This document shows positions 1 to 8,999 of a stretch of DNA of 64,000 bases, piece after piece. The position numbers and the translations under genes were made by a program. Numbering within the stretch: position 1 is the first letter of the stretch; every line of letters starts with the position of its first letter. The DNA comes from Natronosalvus rutilus (lineage in GTDB: Archaea; Halobacteriota; Halobacteria; Halobacteriales; Natrialbaceae), in NCBI RefSeq assembly GCF_024204665.1, contig NZ_CP100355.1:2337451-2401450 (forward strand), read 5' to 3'. Under the pieces are notes generated by a model. That model did no database searches and was not told the origin of the DNA. It saw nothing but the letters and a program-made list of their open reading frames with translations.

Positions 1-8
1 GAAGGCTG

Positions 9-1856
9 TCACCGTTCGTCACCACCCATCGGGATCGTGACGTCCGACTCGTGGGCTTCCTCGAGCGCCTCGTCGTAACCGGCGTCGGCGTGACGTACGA
101 CGCCCATGCCGGGGTCCGTGGTGAAGACGCGGCGGGCCTTCTCGGCGGCGAGGTCGCTCCCGTCGAGGACGACGTGGTTGTTCGCGTGGAGGGCGTTCCC
201 GATGCCGACGCCGCCGCCGTCGTGGACGCTAACGATGTCGGCACCGGCGGCGCAGTTCAGCAGGGCGTTCAGGATCGGCCAGTCGGCGACCGCGTCGGTG
301 CCGTCGGCCATCGCCTCGGTCTCCCGGTTCGGGCTGGCGACCGACCCGGCGTCGAGGTGGTCGCGCGTGACGACGATCGGGGCCGAAATCTCGCCGTCGG
401 CGACGAGGTCGTTGATCCGGAGGGCGAACCGGGCGCGCTCGGTGAGGCCATCCTCGTCGCGGCTGAACCCGAGCCAGCAGACGCGGGAGGGGAGCCCCTG
501 GAACTCGACGTGTTCCTGGGCGAGGTCGATCCACCGGGCGAGGTGTTCCTTCTCGGGGAACAGTTCGCGGACCGCGTCGTCAGTGCGGTGGATGTCGGCG
601 GGGTCGCCCGAAAGCGCTGCCCAGCGGAAGGGCCCCTTCCCCTCGCAGAACAGCGGCCTGACGTAGGCGGGGACGAAGCCAGGGAAGTCGAACGGCTGCC
701 GGTCGCTCGAGTCGGCGCCCGAGAGGGGCCACGGTTTTTCGCTCTCGCCGCCGTCGCCCGCGCCACCACCGCCGTTCGCGCCACGTCGATAGTCCTGGAC
801 CTGCCCTCGAATGTTGTTCCCGTACTCGAAGGCGATGGCGCCCCGCTCCTGTAACTCGAGAATGCCGTCGACGTGGCGCTCCATCGTCGCGAGGCTCTCC
901 TCGACGTACGTCTCGGGGTCTCGCTCCCGCAGGGCGTCGGCCTCCTCGACCGAGTAGCCGGCGGGGTAGTATCCCTCGAGTTCGTCGTGGGCGCTCGTCT
1001 GGTCGGTGATCACGTCCGGGACGAAGCCGCGCTCGAGCATCGACTCGAGCATGTCGGCGGCGTTCAGGTGGACGGCGACGCTGTAGGCCTCGCCAGCCTC
1101 GGTAGCGTCCTCTGCTCGCTCGATGGCCGTCTCGAGGTCGGGCACGCACTCCTGACAGTAGCCGGTCTCGAGGCGGCGCTCGATCCGCGTTTCGTCGACG
1201 TCGGCGGCGATGCAGACGCCGTGGTTCATCGTCACGGCCAGCGGCTGGGCGCCGCCCATCCCGCCGAGACCGGCGGTGACGACGATTCGTCCCTCGAGGC
1301 CATCGCGTTCGGGGAAGTGCTGTCGGCCGAGTTCGGCCAGCGTCTCGTAGGTGCCCTGGATGATCCCCTGGGTCCCGATGTAGGCCCACGATCCGGCGGT
1401 CATCTGCCCGTACATGATCTTCCCGCGGGCCTCGAGTTCGTGGAAGTGCTCCCAGTCGTCCCACTTGCCGACCAGGTTCGAGTTCGCGATGAGCACCCGC
1501 GGGGCGCGCTCGTGGGTCGTGAACCGGCCGACGGGTTTCCCGCTCTGGACGAGTAACGTCTCGTCGTCGCCGAGGTCGCGCAACTGGTCACAGATCGAAT
1601 CGTAGGCGTCCCACGACCGGGCCGCCCGGCCAGTGCCGCCGTAGACGACGAGCGACTCAGCGTCCTCGGCTACCTCGGGGTCGAGGTTGTTGTTGAGCAT
1701 CCGGAACGCGGCCTCCTGGCGCCAGCCGCGACACTCGAGGTCGGTGCCGGTCGGCGCGCCCCGGTAGGATCGCCATTGCTCGCTCGGTTCGCCGATTCCC
1801 TCCCATTCGGTCGTCCCATCCTGGTCGCGTTCGATGTTCGAAGACGAGTCTGCCAT
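9..1856 (-). CDS. hutU: urocanate hydratase
   Basis: Second enzyme of histidine degradation: converts urocanate to imidazolone propionate with NAD as electrophile; cytosolic. Seen: the NAD-binding stretch [16 protein letters not shown], the FEYGNNIR motif and [19 protein letters not shown], whose Cys matches the family active-site Cys. The ATG at 1856 (615 aa) is preferred; a TTG lies 9 codons upstream at 1883. The protein is longer than the usual ~555 aa because a Gly-rich insertion ([17 protein letters not shown] region) separates YGNNIR from FDFPGF. The stop may overlap a GTG start of the next gene, which would lie outside the window, probably other hut genes (inference). A divergent HTH-10 regulator lies upstream. 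Confidence 0.95.
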   Translation of the reverse strand: MADSSSNIERDQDGTTEWEGIGEPSEQWRSYRGAPTGTDLECRGWRQEAAFRMLNNNLDPEVAEDAESLVVYGGTGRAARSWDAYDSICDQLRDLGDDETLLVQSGKPVGRFTTHERAPRVLIANSNLVGKWDDWEHFHELEARGKIMYGQMTAGSWAYIGTQGIIQGTYETLAELGRQHFPERDGLEGRIVVTAGLGGMGGAQPLAVTMNHGVCIAADVDETRIERRLETGYCQECVPDLETAIERAEDATEAGEAYSVAVHLNAADMLESMLERGFVPDVITDQTSAHDELEGYYPAGYSVEEADALRERDPETYVEESLATMERHVDGILELQERGAIAFEYGNNIRGQVQDYRRGANGGGGAGDGGESEKPWPLSGADSSDRQPFDFPGFVPAYVRPLFCEGKGPFRWAALSGDPADIHRTDDAVRELFPEKEHLARWIDLAQEHVEFQGLPSRVCWLGFSRDEDGLTERARFALRINDLVADGEISAPIVVTRDHLDAGSVASPNRETEAMADGTDAVADWPILNALLNCAAGADIVSVHDGGGVGIGNALHANNHVVLDGSDLAAEKARRVFTTDPGMGVVRHADAGYDEALEEAHESDVTIPMGGDER

Positions 1857-1907
1857 ACGTACGCACACGTTCTGGGCCGGCAAGTGTTTCGAGTAGCCAC
1901 ACGCCGG

Positions 1908-1919
1908 GTATTATATATG
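1908..1919. promoter_or_regulatory. shared TATA region between hutU and the HTH-10 regulator
   Basis: The 83-bp gap between the divergent genes has one AT-rich core, TATTATATAT. It lies 22-29 nt before the GTG at 1940, the right spacing for a leaderless transcript, and about 55-60 nt before the hutU ATG at 1856. No second TATA box is visible, so the two promoters probably overlap. Confidence 0.55.
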
Positions 1920-1939
1920 TAGCCAACCTCGGGCCGTCC

Positions 1940-2620
1940 GTGCACGAAGCGACGTTCCGCCTCGCCAGCTCCGGATCGGGGGCCGAGTTCGGCTCCTATG
2001 ATGCAATCACCGCGGCGTTCGACGCGCGACTCTCCCTGTGGTGTAACGACCACAGCGACCTGCTGCTCCTCGAGTGCGAGACCAGTCGTCTCGAGGCGGT
2101 CCTCGAGGCCGTCGATGAATTCGCCGGAATCGACGACGCCATCGTCGACGGGGCCGAGGCCGTGGCGGTCACCGGAAACTGCGTCAAGGCCCTCGATACG
2201 ACGGTCGTCGACGCCGTCCTGGACGACCACGGCTGTCTCCTGTTGCCGCCGATTCGATACGCAGACGGGGCACGGTCGATTCGCCTCCTGGCGCTCGAGT
2301 CCGCTCACCTCACCCGCTGTTATCACGACCTGCTCGAAGACTTCGACGTGAGCGTCGAGTCCAAGCGGGACCTCGCCTTCGACAGCCTCGACCGCGATCG
2401 GACACCGGATGGGATCGGCGAACCGTTGCCGGCACTCTCGCGCAGACAGCGCCAGGTGTTCGCGACGGCGTACGAGCGCGGGTACTACGAGATTCCTCGA
2501 GAGACGTCGATGGCGGCGGTCGCCGAGTCGGTGGGGATCGACCGTCGAACCGCCGACGAACACCGGCGACAGGCCGAGCGGAAAATTCTGGAATCGGTCG
2601 CGGGACGGTACCTCGAGTAG
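1940..2620 (+). CDS. HTH-10 (bacterio-opsin activator type) transcription regulator
   Basis: Predicted DNA-binding regulator of 226 aa. The C-terminal ~60 residues (LSRRQRQVFATAYERGYYE, then IPRETSMAAVAESVGI) form the helix-turn-helix of the Bat/HTH-10 family, very common in haloarchaea; the N-terminal ~150 residues are the less conserved sensory half. The start is GTG, 22-29 nt after a TATA box. It is divergent from hutU and shares its short intergenic region, so control of histidine catabolism is the simplest inference. No effector can be read from the sequence. Confidence 0.85.
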   Translation: MHEATFRLASSGSGAEFGSYDAITAAFDARLSLWCNDHSDLLLLECETSRLEAVLEAVDEFAGIDDAIVDGAEAVAVTGNCVKALDTTVVDAVLDDHGCLLLPPIRYADGARSIRLLALESAHLTRCYHDLLEDFDVSVESKRDLAFDSLDRDRTPDGIGEPLPALSRRQRQVFATAYERGYYEIPRETSMAAVAESVGIDRRTADEHRRQAERKILESVAGRYLE

Positions 2621-2710
2621 CCGTTTCGCCGATCGGTTCGCTTCTCGAGCGGTGGTTGTCTGATTCAGATACGACAGAGTCGACCGAACGAAGTAGCCGT
2701 ACCCTATCGC

Positions 2711-3781
2711 TCAGGACTGCTCGAGCCTGATCGGGTGCCCCTCATCACTCGAGCGGTAGATCGAATCGATGACCCGCTGTACCGCGAGCGCCTCCTCGAC
2801 GCTCGCGGCGACGTCGTCGTCCCCGCCCCCGATGGCCGCCAGGAACGCCCGTTGTTCGTCCGAGTGCGCGTCGTTCGCCGCCGGCTCGAGCGTCGAGTCC
2901 ACGAAGTGGTTCGCCCCGTCCGGACTCGCGGAGTGAATCGCCACCTGGTCTTCGAGCAAGTCGAACCGGGCCGCGGCCTCGGTCCCCTGGACGACGAATT
3001 CGTGAGTCGGCGGGCGGTTCGTCGCCCAGGCGACCTCGAGCGAGATAGTCCGATCGTCCGCACAGCGAACGAACGCGCTGGCGGAGTCGTCCACGTCGAA
3101 CCCCTCCGGCCCGGCGTCCTCGCCCCACATCTCGAGGTAGGCGTAGTCCTCGCGGGAGCCGAACTCGCTCCGGGTGACTCCCGAAACGTCGCTGATCTCG
3201 GGGTGGTCGAGCAGGTATAGCGCGAGGTCGATGGCGTGAACGCCGAGGTCGATCAACGCGCCGCCGCCAGCGATGTCTTGACGAGTAAACCAGGAGCCGC
3301 GGCCGGGAACGCCTCGCCGGCGGACGTAGTTCGCCTCGATGTGGGTTATCTCGCCCATATCGCCGCGTTCGATCCGGTCGGCGACGAGGCGGACGGCGTT
3401 TCGAAACCGGTTGTGGAAGCCGACCGTACAGGTGCCTGCGCTCTCGCTCGCCGCCGCCGCGATGCGCTCGGCGCTCTCGAGGGAGTGTGCCAGCGGCTTC
3501 TCGAGCAGGACGTGGAGGTCGTGCTCGAACGCGTCGACTGCGTACTCTTCGTGGAATCGGTTGGGCGTGGTGATCACGACCGCGTCGACCGCGTCGTAGA
3601 GCTCGTGGTGATCGTCGTAGGCATCGACGCCGTAGCGCTGGGCGAACCGCTCGCGTGCCTGCGCCGAGACGTCCATGCCCCCGACGAGGTCGACGCCAAG
3701 TTCCTGGAGGCGGTCGGCGTGGTACTGGCCGATGTTCCCGCAGCCGACGATTCCGGCTCGGATGGGTAGTTCGTCGGTCAT
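2711..3781 (-). CDS. Gfo/Idh/MocA family oxidoreductase
   Basis: NAD(P)-dependent sugar or polyol dehydrogenase family, 356 aa, cytosolic. The N-terminal Rossmann fold has GIVGCGNIGQYHADRLQEL, and the family EKPLAHS motif supplies the usual catalytic/cofactor Lys. The rest is the alpha/beta dimerisation domain, with GALIDLGVHAIDL. It is the last gene of the sugar ABC transporter operon, 4 nt after the 70-aa gene, so it probably oxidises the imported sugar or a derivative. The substrate (glucose-like, inositol-like or other) cannot be assigned from sequence alone. Confidence 0.88.
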   Translation of the reverse strand: MTDELPIRAGIVGCGNIGQYHADRLQELGVDLVGGMDVSAQARERFAQRYGVDAYDDHHELYDAVDAVVITTPNRFHEEYAVDAFEHDLHVLLEKPLAHSLESAERIAAAASESAGTCTVGFHNRFRNAVRLVADRIERGDMGEITHIEANYVRRRGVPGRGSWFTRQDIAGGGALIDLGVHAIDLALYLLDHPEISDVSGVTRSEFGSREDYAYLEMWGEDAGPEGFDVDDSASAFVRCADDRTISLEVAWATNRPPTHEFVVQGTEAAARFDLLEDQVAIHSASPDGANHFVDSTLEPAANDAHSDEQRAFLAAIGGGDDDVAASVEEALAVQRVIDSIYRSSDEGHPIRLEQS

Positions 3782-3785
3782 CGAT

Positions 3786-3998
3786 TCAGTACAGTTGCTC
3801 CTCGCGTTCGGTACGCTCGCGATCCTGTTCTCGCTGCTGCTCGCGTTTGGCGCGCCCGCGGCGGTACTGGGCGATGCCCGGGATGATCCTGTTCTTGACG
3901 TCGAGGGCGAACGAGACGATTCCGTAGATCCAGAAGAAAAACAGGATCGTCAGCCCGCCGTAGTAGACCACTGGAATCAAGCTACTCACGTCGACCAC
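3786..3998 (-). CDS. small single-span membrane protein of the sugar operon
   Basis: 70 aa. One hydrophobic helix (about residues 8-32, LIPVVYYGGLTILFFFWIYG) is followed by a strongly charged Arg/Glu/Gln-rich C-terminal tail. The start lies inside the 3' end of the ATPase gene (17-nt overlap) and the stop is 4 nt before the oxidoreductase gene, which indicates translational coupling in the operon. I do not recognise a family. It could be an accessory subunit of the importer, but that rests only on position. Confidence 0.75.
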   Translation of the reverse strand: MVDVSSLIPVVYYGGLTILFFFWIYGIVSFALDVKNRIIPGIAQYRRGRAKREQQREQDRERTEREEQLY

Positions 3999-5211
3999 CC
4001 GATTCGGAGTCGGCTCGAGCGACGTCGGCCGTCTCGGCCCCGGCTTCGGTTTCAGGTGTGGCGTGAGACAGCGACTCGACCCCGTGGGCGATCGCGTTCC
4101 CCGTTCCGGGATCGAACAGATGCACCTTCGACCGATCGAGGACGACCGAAATCGACTGATCCTCGTCGATGTCCGTGTCCGGGTCGACGCTCATCAGGAG
4201 CTGGTTCGAGGCCGCCGACGCCTCGTCGCTCGTCATCATCTCGGCGCTCGTCTCGTCGAGCGACAGGTAGACGAATATCTGATCGCCCATCGGCTCAAGG
4301 ACGTCCGTCCGGGCCTCGACGACCTCGGAAGCGCTGGTCGCCGAGTCGACGTTTTTGGTCAGGTAGATGTCCTCGGGCCGGACCCCCATCGTGATCGCCT
4401 CGCCCGACGGGACGTCGATCGCGCTGGCGTCGAACTCGAGGTCGAAGTGCTCGGTCGAGAGTCCCCCGGCGGTGAGCTCTCCCTCGACGAAGTTCATCGA
4501 CGGTGAGCCGATGAAGCCGGCGACGAACCGGTTGGCGGGTTCGTTGTAACAGACTAACGGTGGGTCGATCTGCTGGAGTTCGCCGGCGTTGATGACGGCG
4601 ATGCGATCGGACATCGTCATCGCCTCGGCCTGGTCGTGAGTGACGTAGATGATCGTTGTCTCGAGCTGTTTGTGCAACCGTTGTAACTCGGTCCGCATGT
4701 GGACTCTGAGCTTGGCGTCGAGGTTCGCCAGCGGTTCGTCCATCAGGAAGACGTCCGGTTCGCGGACGATCGCCCGCGCGATGGCGACCCGCTGTTGCTG
4801 TCCGCCCGAGAGCTCGTTCGGCTCGCGCTCGAGCATCCCCTCGAGCTGGACGATGTCGGCGGCCTGGTCGACCCGGCGGTCGATCTCGTCCTTGTCGTAC
4901 TTCCGGAGTCGAAGGCCGAACGAGATGTTCTCGTAGACGTTCATGTGCGGGAACAGCGCGATGTTCTGGAAGACCATCGACACCCCGCGATCCTTCGGCG
5001 GGAGTTTCGTGACGTCCCGGTCCCCGATGTGAATCGTCCCCTCCGTGGGCTTCGTGAGGCCGGCGATCGTTTCCATCGTCGTCGACTTTCCACACCCCGA
5101 GGGACCGACGAGACAGACGAACTCCCCGTCCTCGATTTCGAGGTTCATGTCGTCGACCGCGGTGACGTCTTCGTAGCGTTTCGTGACGTGTTCGAGTGTT
5201 ACGCGTGCCAT
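3982..5211 (-). CDS. sugar ABC transporter ATP-binding protein (MalK/UgpC type)
   Basis: ATPase of a carbohydrate importer, 409 aa, membrane-associated. Seen: Walker A GPSGCGKST, Q-loop region VFQNIALFPHMNVYENI, signature LSGGQQQR, Walker B VFLMDEPL, and the switch His in TIIYVTHDQAEAMT. The C-terminal ~170 residues form the OB-fold (TOBE) regulatory domain typical of MalK/UgpC (GVRPEDIYL). The extreme C-terminus is a low-complexity acidic tail. It lies between the second permease and the 70-aa gene in one leftward operon. Confidence 0.96.
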   Translation of the reverse strand: MARVTLEHVTKRYEDVTAVDDMNLEIEDGEFVCLVGPSGCGKSTTMETIAGLTKPTEGTIHIGDRDVTKLPPKDRGVSMVFQNIALFPHMNVYENISFGLRLRKYDKDEIDRRVDQAADIVQLEGMLEREPNELSGGQQQRVAIARAIVREPDVFLMDEPLANLDAKLRVHMRTELQRLHKQLETTIIYVTHDQAEAMTMSDRIAVINAGELQQIDPPLVCYNEPANRFVAGFIGSPSMNFVEGELTAGGLSTEHFDLEFDASAIDVPSGEAITMGVRPEDIYLTKNVDSATSASEVVEARTDVLEPMGDQIFVYLSLDETSAEMMTSDEASAASNQLLMSVDPDTDIDEDQSISVVLDRSKVHLFDPGTGNAIAHGVESLSHATPETEAGAETADVARADSESGGRRE

Positions 5212-5239
5212 TGGTAGTGATAGTGGGTGCTGCGTGTAG

Positions 5240-6268
5240 TCATTCTTTGAGCGCGCCGGCGGTCAATCCGCTGACGATACGCTCCTGGGCGACGATAACG
5301 AGGACCACGACAGGGAGGACCCCGACGATGCTCGCCGCCGCCATCAGGTTGAAGTCGGTCGTGTACTGGGTCTGGTAGCTCAGGATGCCGCCGACCAGCG
5401 GCGACCAGTTCTGGGGCTGGTTTTCCAGCGCCATGATCGAACTGAAGAAGTACTCGTTGTAGACCGAGATGAACGTCAACACGGCCGCGGTCGCGATTCC
5501 GGGGGCCGACAGCGGCATGATCACCCTGAACAGCGCCCCCAGCCGGGTCGTCCCCTCGACGCGCGCGGCATCCTCGAGCCCGTCGGGAATCTGGGCGTAG
5601 AACGTCGTCAGGATAAAGATCGCCAGCGGTAAGAACAGCGCGCTGAACGGCATGATCATCGACCCCGGTGTGTTCACGAGCCGCGGCGACTGGAACAGTT
5701 CGACGCCCAGGAACGGGATCACGACGGCGTTGCCGAGGAATGCGTCGAACAGCGGAATCAGGAACGCCGCCGGCGGGAAGTACGAGATCACCAGCACTGC
5801 GAGCATGAGCGCCCCGCGGCCGGGGAACTCGAGACGCCCGAAGACGTAGCCAGCGAGCGTCGCGACGGCGAGGACGATGATCGTGGTCGTCGTCGCCAGC
5901 ACGAAGCTGTTGAAGACGAAGAGGTGGAAGGGCACCTCCTGGAACACCTCGACGAACGCAGTGACGTTGAACCCCTGCGGGTGCGGGAACTCGAGGCCGA
6001 TCACTGGAAGGGACCAGTCGCCCGTGAGGATCTGGCTGTTCGGCGTCAGCGCGAGCACGAGCAGCCAGTAGAAGGGAAACAGCGTCGTCACGAGGAAGAA
6101 CGCGCAGGCGGTCCAGAACAGCGCCCGGTAGAGGCGCTGACGTTTCGCCTCTTCCTCAAGGACGCCGCGCGTCCAGCGGCCGAGTGGCCCCTGCTTGCGT
6201 TCGCGATCGTCGGCAGCGTCCGTCGCGTCTGGTTCCACTTCCGGTTCCGTCGTGGATGGCGTCGCCAT
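5240..6268 (-). CDS. sugar ABC transporter permease (MalG type)
   Basis: Inner permease subunit, about 342 aa with six predicted helices. The cytoplasmic EAA loop reads EDAARVEGTTRLGALFRVIMPLSAPG. The ATG at 6268 is chosen because it follows the stop of the first permease gene by one base; another start 14 codons upstream would overlap that gene. The N-terminal ~45 residues are charged and cytoplasmic. It pairs with the MalF-type subunit upstream and the ATPase downstream. Confidence 0.94.
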   Translation of the reverse strand: MATPSTTEPEVEPDATDAADDRERKQGPLGRWTRGVLEEEAKRQRLYRALFWTACAFFLVTTLFPFYWLLVLALTPNSQILTGDWSLPVIGLEFPHPQGFNVTAFVEVFQEVPFHLFVFNSFVLATTTTIIVLAVATLAGYVFGRLEFPGRGALMLAVLVISYFPPAAFLIPLFDAFLGNAVVIPFLGVELFQSPRLVNTPGSMIMPFSALFLPLAIFILTTFYAQIPDGLEDAARVEGTTRLGALFRVIMPLSAPGIATAAVLTFISVYNEYFFSSIMALENQPQNWSPLVGGILSYQTQYTTDFNLMAAASIVGVLPVVVLVIVAQERIVSGLTAGALKE

Positions 6269-6269
6269 G

Positions 6270-7292
6270 TCAGATCCCACCCTCCTTGTACTGCTGGTAG
6301 ATGACTCCAATTACGGCCACGCCGATGATGCCAGCGGTCACGAACGCGACCGCGGAGGCGAGCCCTCGACTCGAGTAGAACGTCTCGACGACCATGCACG
6401 ACAGCGAGGGGACTGTCGTACAGCTCGAGACGGAGTCGATCAGGCCGTAGACGCGCATGGCGTCGATCGTCCGGAAGAGGACGGCGATGCCGAGCGCCGG
6501 GAGGACGAGCGGGAACGTGATGAGCTTGAACTGCTGCCACCGCGTGGCGCCCGACACCTTCGCGACGTCGTAGAGGCTCCGGTCGATGCTCTGGAGCCCC
6601 GCGAGGATGAGCAGGGCCATGAACGCCGTCGTCTTCCAGATGTCGGCCACGGTGACGATCAGGAACGCGCTCGAGGGATCGTTGAGGGTGTTCGTCGGGG
6701 CGACGATGCCGATCGACGAGAGGTACTGGGTCAGGAAACCGGTGCTCGGGTGGAACATCAGGTAGAAGATCATCCCCTGGATGACGAGCGGAATCGCCCA
6801 CGGGATGATGATCGCCGCGCGGACCCACCGGCGGCCCCGGAAGTCCTTGTCCAGGACGAGCGCCTGGCCGAATCCGATGATCGTCTCGAAGAAGACGCTG
6901 ATGGCGGCGAAGAGTATCGTCACGACGAGTGTGCTGCGTGCCCAGCCCTCGACGTGAACGAACGGGAAGTTCCCGCTCGTAGTTACATCGGGGAGGAAGG
7001 TCACTGAGCCGGGGAGTTTCGGGTTCGCGTCGCCGCTGAACAGGTCGACGTAGTGCTGGAGGCCGACGAACTCCGCCTCGCCGTCGCCCAGAATGCCCGT
7101 GTACATCGACAGCTCGAACGTTCGCAACAGGGGGTAGAGTGCGATCGTCCCAAGCAGGACGAATACGGGGGTCAACAGGAGGTACGCGAACGCAGTCTCC
7201 CCGAGGTTCTCGAGCCACCGCGTGGCCGCGACGAGCGGCCCCGATCGCCGCGATTCTCGAGCGGTCCCGGCCGCCTCACCTTCGGTGCTCAT
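6270..7292 (-). CDS. sugar ABC transporter permease (MalF type)
   Basis: First permease subunit, 340 aa, with six or more predicted helices and an EAA loop (YDVAKVSGATRWQQFKLITF). Its ATG overlaps the stop of the binding-protein gene (ATGA), so the two are translationally coupled. A periplasm-facing loop between the first helices (about residues 70-125) resembles the extended loop of MalF-like subunits. Substrate specificity is set by the binding protein and is not known. Confidence 0.94.
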   Translation of the reverse strand: MSTEGEAAGTARESRRSGPLVAATRWLENLGETAFAYLLLTPVFVLLGTIALYPLLRTFELSMYTGILGDGEAEFVGLQHYVDLFSGDANPKLPGSVTFLPDVTTSGNFPFVHVEGWARSTLVVTILFAAISVFFETIIGFGQALVLDKDFRGRRWVRAAIIIPWAIPLVIQGMIFYLMFHPSTGFLTQYLSSIGIVAPTNTLNDPSSAFLIVTVADIWKTTAFMALLILAGLQSIDRSLYDVAKVSGATRWQQFKLITFPLVLPALGIAVLFRTIDAMRVYGLIDSVSSCTTVPSLSCMVVETFYSSRGLASAVAFVTAGIIGVAVIGVIYQQYKEGGI

Positions 7293-8776
7293 TGTGAGGA
7301 TTCGATGTCCTCGATGGAGGTCTGGAGTTCGGCGGCGGCCTCCTCGGGGCTCTTCTGGCCAGCGACGGCCTGGTTAGCCTGTTCCGCGATCGCGTTTGCC
7401 TGGGAAGGCCACTCCGTGGTGACCGGGCGGGGCATCGCTCCCTCGCCAGCGACCTGAAGCGTGTTCATGTAGTGGGCCACGACGCCAACGGCGTCGGGGT
7501 CGGTCGCCTCCTCGGACTCGAAAAGGTTGGGCTTCGGTGGTAGCCACGCGATGGCCTCGAGCATCCCGAGGTTGAAGTCGTCCTCGGTCATGGCGGTGAG
7601 CACCTCCAGTGCCTGCTCCTTTCGCTCGGCATTGGGATTCATGCAGATGTGCCAACCGCCCTGGGCCGAGGTCGAGCCACCCGTACCCGGGTAGGCACCC
7701 TCGCCGTCCTCGACGGCGTAAGGGAGTGGCATCACGCCGAGGTCGTCCTGCCCTTCGAAGTCGTAGTCGCCGCTGAGGGTCTCGACGATCGAGTACGGCC
7801 AGTTGCGATGGAACGCCGCTTTGCCCTCCGTGAACGGGGAGAGTGCGGGGTTCTCTTTCCACTGGGTGATGTCCGGCGACGCCACACCGACCGGATAGTC
7901 GTCGAGCGTGTACTCGTCTTCCTCCTGGGCGGCGAGGGTGTACATCATGCTGAGCGCCTCGATGAACTCCGGTTCGTCGATGGTGACCGGGCGGTCGCCA
8001 ACCGGTCCGCCCAGGTTCTCCTCGCCGCCGAAGTACGCGCCGCCGAAGGAGGTCATGACCTCGTTGAACGTGCAGCAGGCGGTCCCCTCGTAGATGTCCC
8101 ACTGGGTCGAGAAGCCGAACTCGGCGTTCGACGCCTCGGTGACCTCCTGGGCCGTCTCGGCCCACTCCTGCCAGGTCATCGGCTCGGTCTCCCACTGTTC
8201 GAAGTCCTCGTCGGAGTACCCGGCTTCGCGTGCGTATCCCTTGTTGTACAGCATGACCGCGTAGTCCGGGAACAGCGGAACGCCGTAGAGGTCGCCGCTC
8301 TCGGTGTCGCGAACCGTGTTGGTGAACGCCTCGAAGTAGTCGCTGTCGATCCGGTCAAGGGTATCGTCGTCGAGTTCCTCCGACAGGTTGGCGATGTAGC
8401 CCTGTTCGATGAACACGTTCGCCCACCCCGTGTCCATCATGAACAGGTCGGGGCTGGACTCCTCGGCCTCGAGCAGCGATATATACTGGTCTCGCTGCGC
8501 GCCGGAGTCGTCCTCCTGGGAACTGAAGTCGATTTCGACGTCGTCGCTCAGCCCGTTTTCGTGGAGCAGGTCCGGGAGGTTGTCCTCGATGTCCGAGATG
8601 GTCGTCGATCCCATCGCGATCGTTATGGTGTCCCCGGAGCCGCCATCGCCTTCGTCGCCGTAGATACACCCCGCGAGACTCACCGCGGCCCCGCTCGCCC
8701 CCGCTGCTTTCACGAACGTCCGACGCGAGACGCTCGAGTCGATTCCGTCGCTCCCCTGTGAGTTTCTCTCACTCAT
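7289..8776 (-). CDS. sugar ABC transporter substrate-binding lipoprotein
   Basis: Family 1 extracellular solute-binding protein, 495 aa. The N-terminus has a twin-arginine signal (SRRTFVKAAGASGAAVSLAG) with a lipobox ending in Cys, so it is exported by Tat and anchored by lipid. The mature part keeps family features such as MTWQEWAETAQ and AFHRNWPYSIVETL. The ATG at 8776 is preferred over a start at 8791 because a TATA box lies 25-32 nt upstream of it. First gene of the leftward sugar operon, with a 16-bp palindrome just upstream of its TATA box. Confidence 0.94.
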   Translation of the reverse strand: MSERNSQGSDGIDSSVSRRTFVKAAGASGAAVSLAGCIYGDEGDGGSGDTITIAMGSTTISDIEDNLPDLLHENGLSDDVEIDFSSQEDDSGAQRDQYISLLEAEESSPDLFMMDTGWANVFIEQGYIANLSEELDDDTLDRIDSDYFEAFTNTVRDTESGDLYGVPLFPDYAVMLYNKGYAREAGYSDEDFEQWETEPMTWQEWAETAQEVTEASNAEFGFSTQWDIYEGTACCTFNEVMTSFGGAYFGGEENLGGPVGDRPVTIDEPEFIEALSMMYTLAAQEEDEYTLDDYPVGVASPDITQWKENPALSPFTEGKAAFHRNWPYSIVETLSGDYDFEGQDDLGVMPLPYAVEDGEGAYPGTGGSTSAQGGWHICMNPNAERKEQALEVLTAMTEDDFNLGMLEAIAWLPPKPNLFESEEATDPDAVGVVAHYMNTLQVAGEGAMPRPVTTEWPSQANAIAEQANQAVAGQKSPEEAAAELQTSIEDIESSQ

Positions 8777-8800
8777 AGCCGGAGATAACAATGTCGTTCG

Positions 8801-8808
8801 TATTTATA
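8801..8808 (-). promoter_or_regulatory. TATA box of the sugar transporter operon
   Basis: TATAAATA on the minus strand, 25-32 nt before the ATG at 8776, as expected for a leaderless haloarchaeal transcript. It decides the start codon of the binding-protein gene. Confidence 0.7.
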
Positions 8809-8822
8809 ACTACTGGATCAGG

Positions 8823-8838
8823 TACAACAGGTGTTGTA
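8823..8838. promoter_or_regulatory. 16-bp palindromic operator, copy 1 (sugar operon)
   Basis: TACAACAGGTGTTGTA, with perfectly complementary 7-bp arms around a GG centre. It lies about 15 bp upstream of the operon TATA box. The same sequence, 15 of 16 positions in the opposite orientation, occurs in front of the adjacent TrmB-type regulator gene. The position upstream of the TATA box suggests activation; the assignment to that regulator is inference. Confidence 0.65.
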
Positions 8839-8999
8839 AATGAAGCGAAGACAGTCGTCGAGCGGTATGTGTTCTGGAGAAGACATCGTCTGCGGTACGT
8901 TCACCGAACCGAGACGGCGGATTCGATGCGACGACGTTACTCAACAATAGCACCCGAACGTAGTAACCATTCATGAAGAGGTAATACTTCACTAATTCC

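Noticed and set aside
51-854. Long open frame on the plus strand antisense to hutU
   Set aside because: Mirror frame of a high-GC gene; no promoter and no recognisable domain, whereas hutU is clear.
8839-8999. Separate gene between the sugar operon and its regulator
   Set aside because: Only short frames without bias; the stretch looks like promoter DNA and the region after the regulator's stop.
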